Of a stretch of DNA of 64,000 nt, positions 40,762 to 50,690 are shown piece after piece; position 1 is the stretch's first letter, and each line of letters begins with the position of its first letter. The stretch covers positions 2,748,822 to 2,812,821 of the forward strand of contig JAOSKU010000001.1 in assembly GCA_027493445.1 (NCBI GenBank). The letters run 5' to 3'. Source of the stretch: Thermoleophilia bacterium. GTDB lineage: Bacteria; Actinomycetota; Thermoleophilia; RBG-16-64-13. The notes beneath the pieces were generated by a model. That model saw only the letters and a program-made list of their open reading frames with translations. It did no database searches and was not told the origin of the DNA. A program made the position numbers and the translations under genes.

Positions 40762-43727
40762 CTACCGCCCTCGGTGGAGGGCCAGGGCCAGCACCTGGGC
40801 CAGGTGGAGGGCCCGCCTGTCGGACAGTTGGGCGATCTGCTCGCGGCAGCTGAAGCCGTCGGCCACGATGAGAGCGTCGGGAGGCGCCTCCCGCACGGCC
40901 GGGAGCAGCACCCGTTCGCCTGCGTCGCGAGACACCTGGTAGTGGTGCTTATCGAAGCCGAAGGGGCCGGCCATGCCGCAGCAGCCCGAGTCGAGGATGT
41001 GGTACTCCAGGCCGGCACGGCCGAGCAACCGCTCGTCGGGGCCGGTGCCCAGGACCGCCTTATGGTGGCAGTGCAGGTGTACCAGCGCCTCCCCGGAGAG
41101 CCGGGGCAGGTCGAGACCGATCCCAGCGCCGGTCAATGATCCGCCCCCGTCGCAAATCGGAGCTTCGTAGGCCTCCCCCAGGCCCCCGGCGGCCCCCTCC
41201 AGGAACTCGGCCAGGGTGAACGTCTGCCGGGAGAGCCGCTGGGCCCGGGGATCATCGGGGAAGAGACCCAGCAGCTCGTCGCGGAACACCGCCGCGCAGC
41301 TGGGCTCGAGTCCCACCAGAGGCACACCGGCGTCGATCCGGGGGCCGAGCACGTCCAGCACCTCGCGGAGCAGGCGCTTGGCCAGCCCGATCATGCCGAA
41401 GTCATACAGGGGGCGGCCGCAGCAGAGGCTCCGCCGGGGCACCACGACCCGATAGCCGGCCGCCTCGAGCACGGTCACGGCCGCCTGAGCGGTCTCCGGG
41501 TGGAAGTGATTGTTGAAGGTATCGGGCCAGAGGATCACCAGAGGACCACTCGGGTTCCACGGCGCGTGCCGGCGGAACCAGCGTTTGAAGGTGGTAGGGG
41601 CGAACTCGGGCAGCCGGCGCTCGGGCGCCACACCGATAGTCCGGCGGGCCAGGCCGCTTAGGACCGGCCCCTGCGTGGCCAGGTTGGCCGCCCAGGGCAC
41701 GGCGGAGCCCAGGCGGGCCCACCAGTAGATCCAGCCCATGGTATAGGCCTGGATAGGCCGTAGCCGTCCCCGGTAGTGATGGGCCAGGAACTCGGACTTG
41801 TAGGTGGCCATGTCCACGTTGACGGGACAGTCGCTCTTGCAGCCCTTACAGGCCAGGCAGAGGTCGAGGGCCTCCTTCAACTCCCGGTTCTTCCAGCCGT
41901 CGGTGAGGACGTCGCCCTGCAAGACCTCCCACAGCAGGCGGGCCCGCCCCCGGGTGGAATGGGTCTCTTCCCGGGTGACCATGTAGCTGGGGCACATGAC
42001 GCCCCCGTGGCTGCGCCGGCAGGCGCCCACGCCCACACAGCGGAGGGCCGCCTCGCCGAAGCTGCCGTGGTCGTCGGGGAAGCGGAAGTGGGTCTGAGGC
42101 CGGGCGGGTACGTACCCTTCTCCCAGGCGCAGGTCGGCGTCCAGAGGTAGGGCATCAAGGAGCTTGCCCGGGTTCATCATGCCTCGTGGATCCCAGAGAG
42201 CCCTGAACTCGCGGAAGGCCTGCATGAGCTCCTGGCCGAACATCTTGGGGAGGAGCTCCCCGCGGGCCTGGCCGTCACCGTGCTCGCCGGAGAGCGAGCC
42301 GCCGTGGCGCACGGCCAGCTCGGCCGCCTCTCCCACGAACGAACGGTACCGGGCGATGCCCTCGGCGGTCGTCAGGTCGAAGTTGATGCGCGTGTGAATG
42401 CAGCCGTCGCCGAAGTGACCGTACAGGGCGCCTCGATACCCGTAGCTCTCCTCCAAGGCCAGGAAGTCGCGCAGGTAGTCGCCCACCTTCTCGGGGGCGA
42501 TGCCCACGTCCTCCCAGCCGGGCCAGCCGAGCTCGTCGCCCGCACCCCGGGCGGCGGCCGCCAGGCCGGCCTCACGGATACCCCAGACCAGCTTGGCTTC
42601 CGCAGGATCCGTGTAGAGCATGACGGCCGGGGGCTGCGGTTCCCGCTGCAGGGCCTCGGCCAGGGCCCGGGCCTTGGCCTCGGCTTCGGCGCGAGTGCCG
42701 CCCCCCATCTCGGCCAGCAGCCAGCCCTTGCCCGGCGGCAGCAGGGCTTGCTTCCTCTCGGCCAGCTCCCGGACCCGAATGTTGCGCACGATGACGTCGT
42801 CGATACCCTCCAGACCGATCACCCCGTGAGCCAGCACGGTGGTGACGTGCCGCGACGCGTCGGCGATGCTGGGGTAGCCCAGGACCACCAGGGACCGCGC
42901 GGGAGGGCTGGGCACCAGACGCACGGTGGCCTCGAGCACGATCACGCAGTTGTTCTCGCTGCCGACGAGGGCCCGGGCGACGTCGAAGCCGTTCTCGGGC
43001 AGGAGCTGGTCCAGACCGTAGCCCGAGACCCGGCGGGGGATGTTCGGGTAGCGTTCCCGGATTAGGTCCGCGTGGTGCTCGCGCAGGCGGAAAAGGCCGA
43101 AGTAGATCTCGCCCCGGCGCCCCCCCTCGGCGATGTAGGCCTGGATCTGGCCGTCGCCGGTGGGGCCCACCCGCAGGCGCAGGCCGTCATACGTGAGCAC
43201 CTCGAGCTCCAGCACGTTGTGCACCGTCTTGCCGGCCATCACCGAGTGGACCCCGCAGGAGTCGTTGCCGATCATCCCCCCATGGTGCAGCGGTCGTGCG
43301 TGGAAGGGTCGGGGCCGAAGGTGAGGTGATACTCCTCGGCTGCGTCCCGCAGGTCGTCGAGGATCACGCCCGGCTGCACCCGCGCGAAGCGTCGCTCGGG
43401 ATCGAGCGCCACGATGGCGTTCATGTATTTGGAGAAATCGAGCACCACGCCCGTGTTGCAGGCCTGACCGGCCAGGCTGGTTCCTCCACCGCGGGCCACG
43501 ATGGGCGCGCCGTGCTCGCGGCAGACGGCCACCGCCTCGACAACGTCGTCGGCGTCCACGGGTAGGACCACACCAAGCGGCACCTGCCGGTAGTTCGACG
43601 CGTCCGTGGCGTAGAGGGCCCGACTGCCCCGCTCGAAGCGCACCTCGCCCCGGATCCGCGCCCGCAGAGCGTCGCGCAGGGCGTCCACGTCCAGGGGGGG
43701 TCCTTGTTCCGGGTGGGCCGGCGCCAT
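40762..43727 (-). CDS. FAD- and Fe-S-binding oxidoreductase (YdiJ-like); 1-nt frameshift in the C-run at 43276-43281
   Basis: N-term PIVARGGGTSLAGQACNTGVVLDFSKYMN in another frame; CLACKGCKSDCPVNVDMATYKSEF; C-terminal CCG domains. Confidence 0.88.
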
Positions 43728-43898
43728 GAGCAATCCTCCACGGGTTCCGCAGTCCGTCGCTGCTGTGTGTTTTCCTTGGAGAGCCTGCGGCAAACCCCCG
43801 CTGCTGCTCGCAACGCCATTCAACGCCATTCTCTGCTGTAGGAGTTCGTTTCAGAATGGACGCCTCGCCGCCACGGTGCGCTGAGCGCGGGCGAGGCC

Positions 43899-44060
43899 AG
43901 AGCTCGTTTCGCAATGACGCTTCGCGGTCAGGTCGCGATGGGCGCGGGCGAGGCCCGGACGCAGGGAGCGGGCGTAGCGGAGCTACGGACGTGACCGAGG
44001 ACGCCGCATCGCGCCGCCCAGTGCGGCCGGGGGGCCGGGCTTCGTTTCGAGACGAGCTCT
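43899..44060 (+). repeat. Dispersed repeat, copy B, preceded by a partial tandem copy at about 43845-43898
   Basis: agagctcgtttcgcaatgacgc ... gacgagctct; core cgtagc-gga-gctacg. Confidence 0.8.
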
Positions 44061-44111
44061 AAACTTCAGGCCCTCCCCGTCCGATAACAGGATTGGAAAC
44101 GAGCCGAAAAG

Positions 44112-44435
44112 GTGGCGACAGTGGCCGAACCGGTGGACAAGCGAGCCCAGGTACACATCTGCAGCGCCTGCGCGTCACCCCTCGTGCAACCGCAAGACTG
44201 GACCCACGTGGACGACGAGCACTGGGAGGTAACCCTGCGGTGCCCGGAGTGCTTTGAGTCGTACGCGATGGTCTTGACGCAGGAAGACGTCAACGCTCTG
44301 TCGTACTCCTTGGAGGAGGGCTTCCAGAGTCTGCTCGACGCCGTCGATCAGCTAGACCGGGAGGCTTTCGAAGCGGAGTGTCAGCAGTTCATCGAGGCTG
44401 TCTGGTCGAACAACATCTACCCGATGGATTTCTAG
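44112..44435 (+). CDS. Hypothetical protein with CxxC pairs
   Basis: ICSACASPLVQ..LRCPECFESYAMVLTQEDVNALSYSLEEGFQSLLDAVDQLDREAFEAE. Confidence 0.65.
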   Translation: MATVAEPVDKRAQVHICSACASPLVQPQDWTHVDDEHWEVTLRCPECFESYAMVLTQEDVNALSYSLEEGFQSLLDAVDQLDREAFEAECQQFIEAVWSNNIYPMDF

Positions 44436-44493
44436 GGTCGAGAGGATCCTCCCCCGGTCCGTCCCCCTGCGGACCGTTCCTCTCCCCGCCAGG

Positions 44494-44526
44494 AGCCCCC
44501 GGACACCCCGCCGGGGGCTTCCTTTA
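44494..44526 (+). terminator. Intrinsic terminator
   Basis: agcccccgg acaccccg ccgggggct tccttt. Confidence 0.7.
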
Positions 44527-44740
44527 CTCGAGGAGAAACGACACTCCTTGCGCGCACGGGTGTCGGGCCACCCCTTGATTTCGAGAGTCGGAAACTGCAT
44601 GGGCTGGGAAAAATACCCCCTCTGGTATATCCTGGACGGGCCGAAGAGGGTATGAGCGGCCGAAGGGAGCAACCTCGCACCAGACTGCCAGACAGTAGCA
44701 TCCCTCGGGCCACAAAGAAGCAAGAAAGGACGCTCACAGC

Positions 44741-45154
44741 ATGGACATGAAGGTGTACTTCCCCGGAAACAAGCGCGTGTACGCCGACTATAAGGGCTTC
44801 ACGATCGAGACCGACCAGCCCGAGCATGGGGGAGGCGACAACTCGGCTCCGGCTCCCTTCGACCTGTTCGTGGCCTCAATCGGCACGTGCGCCGGTATCT
44901 TCATGCTCGACTTCATGCAGCGCCGCGACATCCCCACCGACGGCGCCGGCGTCACCCTGCGCACTCAGCGCGATCCGGAGACGGGGCTCATCGGCTTGAT
45001 CACCCTCGACCTGCACCTGCCTTCCGGGTTCCCCGAGAAGTACAAGGCTGCGATCGTCAACGTGGTCGAGCTCTGCACGGTGAAGCGCCACCTACACCGG
45101 CCGCCGGCCTTCGAGGTCAATCCCATCCTGACCCACAAGCTCGTCTTGGAATGA
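44741..45154 (+). CDS. OsmC family protein
   Basis: PFDLFVASIGTCAGIFMLDFMQRRDIPTDG; VVELCTVKRHLHRPPAFEV. Confidence 0.9.
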   Translation: MDMKVYFPGNKRVYADYKGFTIETDQPEHGGGDNSAPAPFDLFVASIGTCAGIFMLDFMQRRDIPTDGAGVTLRTQRDPETGLIGLITLDLHLPSGFPEKYKAAIVNVVELCTVKRHLHRPPAFEVNPILTHKLVLE

Positions 45155-45296
45155 CGCCTCGCCGCCAGGGTGCGCTGGGTGCGAGCGAGGCACGGACGCA
45201 GGGAGCGGGCGTAGCAGCGCTACGGACGCGACGGAGGACACAGCATCGGGCCGCCCAGTGCGGCCTGGGGGCCGGGGCTTCGTTTCGAGACGAGCG
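45138..45296 (+). repeat. Dispersed repeat, copy C
   Basis: agctcgtcttggaatgacgc ... cgagacgagc; core cgtagc-agc-gctacg. Confidence 0.85.
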
Positions 45297-45301
45297 CCCC
45301 A

Positions 45302-45431
45302 AGCTCGTCTTGGAATGACGCCTCGCCGCCAGGGTGCGCTGGGGGCGAGCGAGGCACGGACGCAGGGTGCGGGCGTAGCAGAGCTACGGGCGCGACTGAG
45401 GAGGTCGCATCGCACCGCCCAGTGCAGTCGC
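45302..45431 (+). repeat. Dispersed repeat, copy D, 3'-truncated, tandem with C
   Basis: agctcgtcttggaatgacgcctcgccgcc; core cgtagc-aga-gctacg; runs into the cbiR 3' end. Confidence 0.8.
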
Positions 45432-46331
45432 GGCGGCCTCGCGGACGGCCTGGGCCGCCCGGGCGAACCGGGCCCCACTCCCGTCCCGGCTGAAGTGCTT
45501 GGCCAGGGTGTCAAGCGAAGCATGAGTCGGCTCCCAGCCGAAGACCTCAAGGGTGACGACCAGGCAGGGTCCGTCGTCGTCCGCCCCCTGGCGGAAGACC
45601 GGACGGGTGGTGGCAGCAGCCGTCAGGCCGGCCAGTATGGCTTCGAGCTCGGCGGGTGGGTAGGTCCCGATTTCGCGGTGATCCTGTCCGTCGCGGATGC
45701 CGTGCAGGTGCACCACTGTGAGCCGATCCCCGAAGGCGGCCAGGTGGTCCGCCACTGTACCGCCGTGCATGAGCAGGTGGCCCACGTCGAGCGTGACCCC
45801 CAGGTCGAGCCGGTCGAGTAGGGGGCGCAGCCAGCCGTAGGGGAACTGCAGATTCTCCACGGCGAGGGGATAGGGCCCCACCTCCGCCGCAAACCTTTCC
45901 AGGGACTCGCCCAGCGCCTCCTGCCAGACGGCGAACTCCGCCGGGTCGAGGTCGCGGACAGGAATGGGCCGCTCGCCGAGCGCGGGGTGGTAGCGCAAGG
46001 GCATCTCGGGATGGACCACGAAGGCGTGGGGAGTCAGGGGCAAGGTGAGATCGATGACCCGCAGGAAGATGTCCTGGGCCCGGCGGCGCACCGCGGAGTC
46101 GGTTTCCCCGATGCCGGCGTCGAGGGGCAGGTGCACCGTGAAGCCGCAGCCTCCGTCCAGGGCGTACCGTCGCAGCTCCGCTACGGCGGCTGACGGCGGC
46201 AGGTTGGAGCTCTCGCCCTCGAAGAGTATGAGCTCCACATCGTCGACCAGGGGCGCCAGGAGGCGGACGTTGGGCAGCAGGTCATCGGGCAGCACGTAGG
46301 AGCTCGTGCCGAAAAGCAGCCGGGGGCTCAT
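45384..46331 (-). CDS. cbiR: TIM-barrel protein, likely cobamide-remodelling phosphodiesterase CbiR
   Basis: LLFGTSSYVLPDDLLPNVRLLAPLVDDVELILFE; VTLDVGHLL; VHLHG; overlaps cobS by 4 nt. Confidence 0.72.
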   Translation of the reverse strand: MSPRLLFGTSSYVLPDDLLPNVRLLAPLVDDVELILFEGESSNLPPSAAVAELRRYALDGGCGFTVHLPLDAGIGETDSAVRRRAQDIFLRVIDLTLPLTPHAFVVHPEMPLRYHPALGERPIPVRDLDPAEFAVWQEALGESLERFAAEVGPYPLAVENLQFPYGWLRPLLDRLDLGVTLDVGHLLMHGGTVADHLAAFGDRLTVVHLHGIRDGQDHREIGTYPPAELEAILAGLTAAATTRPVFRQGADDDGPCLVVTLEVFGWEPTHASLDTLAKHFSRDGSGARFARAAQAVREAAATALGGAMRPPQSRP

Positions 46332-47188
46332 ACACCCAACCCTAAGCTCACAGCCAGAAGTACGGCTGCTCGGGCGAGCTCCTGAGACGCCCCCAGTACG
46401 TCGCCCCCGATGCCGCCGAGGAGGCGGCCGGACACGCGCAGCAGGATCGCAGCCACGATTCCCGCCGCCGCCAGCCCCAGGACCAGGGGCGGCCAGCCAA
46501 GCCAGAAGGCTCCCAGCAGAGCCGGCGCGGCCACCAGCAGGCTCACCGCCACGTGCCGCAGGCCGAAGCCCTCGATGAAGGCCGAGCCCAGCCCGCCGTG
46601 CGACGACCGGCCCCGCCAGGCGAGCACGGGATAGGTCAGCCGACAGAAGACCTCGGCCTCGACCACAGCCGCAGCCAGCGTAAGGGAGCCCCGATCGAAC
46701 AGCGCGACGCCTCCCGCCTGCTGAGCGATGCCGACGAGGGCCCCGTAGCTCAGCAGGTACGTGAAGAGCACCGCTCCGACCGCCCCCACCCCCGCGGAAG
46801 GGTCGTGCATGACTTGCCGCCGGCGCTCGGCGTCGCCATGAACCATCAGCCCGTCCCCCAGGTCGAGCAACCCGTCGGTCTGGTTGAGGCCGGTGAGGCC
46901 CACCAGCGAGACGAGAAGTACGGCGGCCAGGGCGGCCGGCGGAAGAACCGGCGCCAGGAGAAGAGCGATCAGGGCCCCGATGAGCCCGGTGACCCAGCCC
47001 ACCACCGGAACGAGGGGGAAGGCCTGGACAATGGACTCCAACGATGCGCAGGAGGCGCCCGGTAGCCTCGTGAAGAAACCGAGCAGAGGCCGGGGATCGG
47101 CCAGAAGGCGGCGGGTATTTGCGCCGGACGCCTGAACGCCTGCAACCTTGGGAATGGATGAGGATCCCAATGGTCGCGACTCCGGCAT
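46328..47188 (-). CDS. cobS: Adenosylcobinamide-GDP ribazoletransferase
   Basis: PLLGFFTRLPG; GLNQTDGLLDLGDGLMVHGDAERRRQVMHDPSAGVGAVG. Confidence 0.93.
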   Translation of the reverse strand: MPESRPLGSSSIPKVAGVQASGANTRRLLADPRPLLGFFTRLPGASCASLESIVQAFPLVPVVGWVTGLIGALIALLLAPVLPPAALAAVLLVSLVGLTGLNQTDGLLDLGDGLMVHGDAERRRQVMHDPSAGVGAVGAVLFTYLLSYGALVGIAQQAGGVALFDRGSLTLAAAVVEAEVFCRLTYPVLAWRGRSSHGGLGSAFIEGFGLRHVAVSLLVAAPALLGAFWLGWPPLVLGLAAAGIVAAILLRVSGRLLGGIGGDVLGASQELARAAVLLAVSLGLGV

Positions 47189-47328
47189 GCCCTCCCCCTT
47201 GTCACCTAGCTGTTCGGACACGGCCACAGCAGTCTAGCAGATGACTTCACCCCTGCAGGCTGCACGGGGCCCGATCTGGGTATGTGTGGTGAGCCAGCTC
47301 TTGATCGACACACAGCGGAGGGCGGACC

Positions 47329-48126
47329 ATGAGAGTGATGTGGAAGGGGGTCATCTCGTTTGGCTTGGTGACCATCCCGGTCAAGGTCTTCGGGGCGACC
47401 CAGATCAGGTCGGTTGCCTTCCACCTGCTGCACGACGAGGATCACGGCCGTATCCGGTTCAGGCGCACCTGCTCGGTCTGCGACCAGGAAGTGGGTCTCG
47501 AGAACATCGTTCGAGGGCACGAGATCGAGAAGGAGCGCTACGTGATCGTGCGCGACGAGGAGCTCGAGGCCCTGCCGGTGGCCTCGAACCACACGGTCGA
47601 CATCCTGCAATTCGTCCGAGGCGATGACATCGACCCGATCTACTTCCAGCGCTCCTACTACCTGGTCCCGGAGAAGGTCGGTGTGAAGGCCTACCAGCTC
47701 CTGCGCCGGGCCATGGCTCAGGAAGACCGGGTGGCGGTAGCCAAGGTCGCCTTCCGAGAGAAGGAGCACCTGGCCACCGTCCGCCTGCGCGGCGACGTTC
47801 TGGTGCTCGAGACCATGTACTGGCCGGACGAGATCCGCCCGGCCGAGTTCGACGAGATCGCGGAGGACGTACCGGTCCGACCCCAGGAAGTAGAGATGGC
47901 CCGCAGCCTCATCGACACCCTGACCGAGCCCTGGGCGCCCGAGGCCTTCCAGGACGACTACCGCCGGGCTCTGCTCGGCCTCATTGAGAAGAAGGCGGCC
48001 GGAGAGGTGGTGGAAGAGGCCGCGCCCCCCAGCCGGCCGGCGGAGGTCATCGACCTGGTGGCGGCCCTCCGGGCCAGCGTCGACCAGGCCAAGAAACGCC
48101 GCGGGGCGGCCGGCGCCGGTAGCTGA
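47329..48126 (+). CDS. ku: Non-homologous end joining protein Ku
   Basis: MWKGVISFGLVTIPVKVF..FHLLHDEDHGRIRFRRTCSVC; YYLVPEKVGVKAYQLLRRAM. Confidence 0.96.
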   Translation: MRVMWKGVISFGLVTIPVKVFGATQIRSVAFHLLHDEDHGRIRFRRTCSVCDQEVGLENIVRGHEIEKERYVIVRDEELEALPVASNHTVDILQFVRGDDIDPIYFQRSYYLVPEKVGVKAYQLLRRAMAQEDRVAVAKVAFREKEHLATVRLRGDVLVLETMYWPDEIRPAEFDEIAEDVPVRPQEVEMARSLIDTLTEPWAPEAFQDDYRRALLGLIEKKAAGEVVEEAAPPSRPAEVIDLVAALRASVDQAKKRRGAAGAGS

Positions 48127-48161
48127 AGACGCGCGCGAGGCTGCAGGCGCCTGCGATTGAG

Positions 48162-48592
48162 TCAGCCGCGAAGCCCGCGCACCGCTTGGTGGAGCGCGGC
48201 CGCGATCTCGTGGGCCACCTGCTCGGACTCGTAGGGGTGGCGGGGCCAGAAGAACCCCCGCAGGCCGTCCTTGCGCCGCCGGGGTACTACGTGGATGTGC
48301 ACGTGCGGCACGCTCTGACTGACCTTGTTGTTCAGCCCCAGGAAGGCTCCGTGGGCACCCAGCCCCACCTCCATGGCCTGAGCCAGCAGCCGGGCGTTGG
48401 CGAAGAAGGGAGCGATGAGGTCGTCGGGCAGGGCCTCCAGATCCGAGTGGTGGGTTCGGGGGACGAGCAGGCAGTGACCGGCGAAGACCGGACGCCGGTC
48501 GAGGAAGGCCACGGTCAGCTCGTCCTCGAAGACGATATGAGCGGGCTCTTCCCCCGCGCGACCCGGCAGAAGACGCAGCTCTGGGCATCCAT
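48162..48592 (-). CDS. HIT family hydrolase, 1-nt frameshift near 48551-48560
   Basis: MDAQSCVFCRV then EEPAHIVFEDELTVAFLDRRPVFAGHCLLVPRTHH..SVPHVHIHVVPRR. Confidence 0.85.
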
Positions 48593-48698
48593 GGCGCTCC
48601 TGATGCTCCTCTTGAGAGGAATAGCCGCCGACGCGGCAGCGGACGGCTCCCGACTTCCGCCTCAGACTACCGTTTTCGGCTCCTCAGGCAAAGGCCTA

Positions 48699-48862
48699 AC
48701 AGGCCGCTGAGAAATGACGCTTCGCCGCCGGAGTACACTGGGCACGCGCAAGGCTAGGACGCAGGGACCGTTCGTAGCGGCGCTACAGGCGCGACCGAGG
48801 ACGACGCATGGCGCCGCCCAGTGCGGTCTGGCGGCCGAGATTTCGTTTTTCAGCGGCCTGCT
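48699..48862 (+). repeat. 165-bp palindromic dispersed repeat, copy E
   Basis: aacaggccgctgagaaatgacgcttcgccgccgg ... tttttcagcggcctgct; core gtagc-ggc-gctac. Confidence 0.85.
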
Positions 48863-49399
48863 GAGGGCGGGTGCGGGTTGGCGAGCCGCTACTTCCCGCT
48901 TGTGAGATTGACACTATCACTAAATGGTGCCATCGCTCCGGGGCTCTTGGGTGGCAAGCCAGGACAGTGGCGGGGTAAAGCTTCGAGGTTCCTCGCCACC
49001 GTTCTTTGTCTTTGAGCCACCTGTAGCCTGCGGCGCCTGTGGCAACAATCGCCCAGGCCGGATGTCCACCGGCACTGACCTAGAACCGCCATTTCCTGTC
49101 CCAGTTGACGCGGCTGCTATGGCTCCTGCGTCGTCATCTCTGCGGTTCCGGCTTTGGAAGCTGACGTGGAATCAGCCGTCTGAGGAACCCCCTCATCCGA
49201 CTTCCCACGGCAATGGCGACGACCATGAGAAGCAACAGGGCCAGTCCCCACCACTTCGAGCCGATGTATGTGGGCGGAGTGAGCCAATACGAGAAGCTGA
49301 GGGGTGGTCCCTCGATGTTGGGCCCCTGCGGGTAGATGCCGACAATGGTGGCCAACTGAAGAACCCACAGCAGCAGGAGAAGAGGCGCGGACCATCTAA

Positions 49400-50690
49400 G
49401 GGCCTGTCACAAAATAACAGTAGCGAAACCGGCCCGACCGTGCTACGCTTCACCGCATGGGTGGAGAGGCCGGCATCAAAGAACGATTCGAGCTTTTGGC
49501 CCCCTTCCTAGATGAGCGTAGCCGACGCCTGGTGGCCGCGGCGGAAGCGTTGGCCGCCGGCCGGGGCGGGAACACGCTCGTGGCCCGGGTGACGGGGGTT
49601 TCGCGGCGGGCGATCACGGCGGGATCTCGGGAGCTTGCCCATCCGGACCTCGCGCCGCGCGGGCGCATCCGGCGAGAGGGCGGCGGACGCAAGCGCACCG
49701 TGGACACGGATCCGACCCTTCGCGACGACCTGGAGCGCCTGGTGGAACCGGAGACCCGAGGCGATCCGGAGTCGCCCTTGCGCTGGACCTTAAAGAGCGT
49801 TCGCCGCCTGGCCGATGAGCTCACGCGGATGGGGCACCAGACGAGCCATCGCATGGTCGCCGAACTGCTGCACGACATGGGCTATAGCCTCCAGGGGAAC
49901 CGCAAGACCCGGGAAGGCTCGTCCCATCCCGATCGAGACGCTCAGTTTCGACACCTAAACGAGAAGGTCAAGGAGTACCAAGCCCGCAACGACCCGGTCA
50001 TCTCCGTGGACACCAAGAAGAAGGAGCTGGTGGGCGACTTCAAGAACGGGGGCCGAGAACTGCGTCCGAAGGGGGATCCAGAAGCGGTGCGCGTGCATGA
50101 TTTCATGGTCCCCGAGTTGGGGAAGGCGAACCCCTATGGGATCTACGATCTGGCGGGCAACCTGGGCTGGGTCAGCGTGGGCACCGACCACGATACCGCG
50201 GCTTTCGCCGTGCAGAGCATTCGCCGCTGGTGGCACTCGATGGGTAAAGAGAGGTACCCCGACGCCCACCGACTCCTCATCACCGCCGACTGCGGGGGAA
50301 GCAACGGCTACCGTCTCCGGCTGTGGAAGGTCGAACTGCAGAAGTTGGCCAACGAGACGGGGCTCACGATCGGGGTCTCTCACCTTCCCCCGGGCACCAG
50401 CAAGTGGAACCGGATCGAGCACCGCCTGTTTTCGTTCATCACCCAGAACTGGCGGGGCAAACCTCTGATCAGTCACGAAGTCATCGTCAACCTGATCGCG
50501 GCCACCGTGACCCGCTCCGGACTGCGGGTGCGCTGTGAACTCGACCAAAACACCTACGAGAAGGGCATCAAGGTGCCCGACGAGGAACTGGCCGCCGTGA
50601 ATCTCAAGCGGGATGCCTTCCACGGGGAGTGGAACTACGCCATCGCCCCATCCGAGCCACCCATTGGATCATTTATTTCATGACGGGCCC
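49400..50690 (+). mobile_element. ISAzo13-family insertion sequence
   Basis: IRs gggcctgtcacaaaataa / ttatttcatgacgggccc; 3-bp TAA flanks. Confidence 0.85.
49457..50683 (+). CDS. ISAzo13-family transposase (Rhodopirellula-type DDE)
   Basis: PVISVDTKKKELVGDFKNGGRE, LITADCGGSNGYRLRLWKVELQKLANETGL, SKWNRIEHRLFSFI. Confidence 0.92.
   Translation: MGGEAGIKERFELLAPFLDERSRRLVAAAEALAAGRGGNTLVARVTGVSRRAITAGSRELAHPDLAPRGRIRREGGGRKRTVDTDPTLRDDLERLVEPETRGDPESPLRWTLKSVRRLADELTRMGHQTSHRMVAELLHDMGYSLQGNRKTREGSSHPDRDAQFRHLNEKVKEYQARNDPVISVDTKKKELVGDFKNGGRELRPKGDPEAVRVHDFMVPELGKANPYGIYDLAGNLGWVSVGTDHDTAAFAVQSIRRWWHSMGKERYPDAHRLLITADCGGSNGYRLRLWKVELQKLANETGLTIGVSHLPPGTSKWNRIEHRLFSFITQNWRGKPLISHEVIVNLIAATVTRSGLRVRCELDQNTYEKGIKVPDEELAAVNLKRDAFHGEWNYAIAPSEPPIGSFIS

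Noticed and set aside
47329-48126. Possible complete NHEJ locus around Ku
   Set aside because: No LigD or other ligase seen nearby in the window; Ku alone is ordinary.
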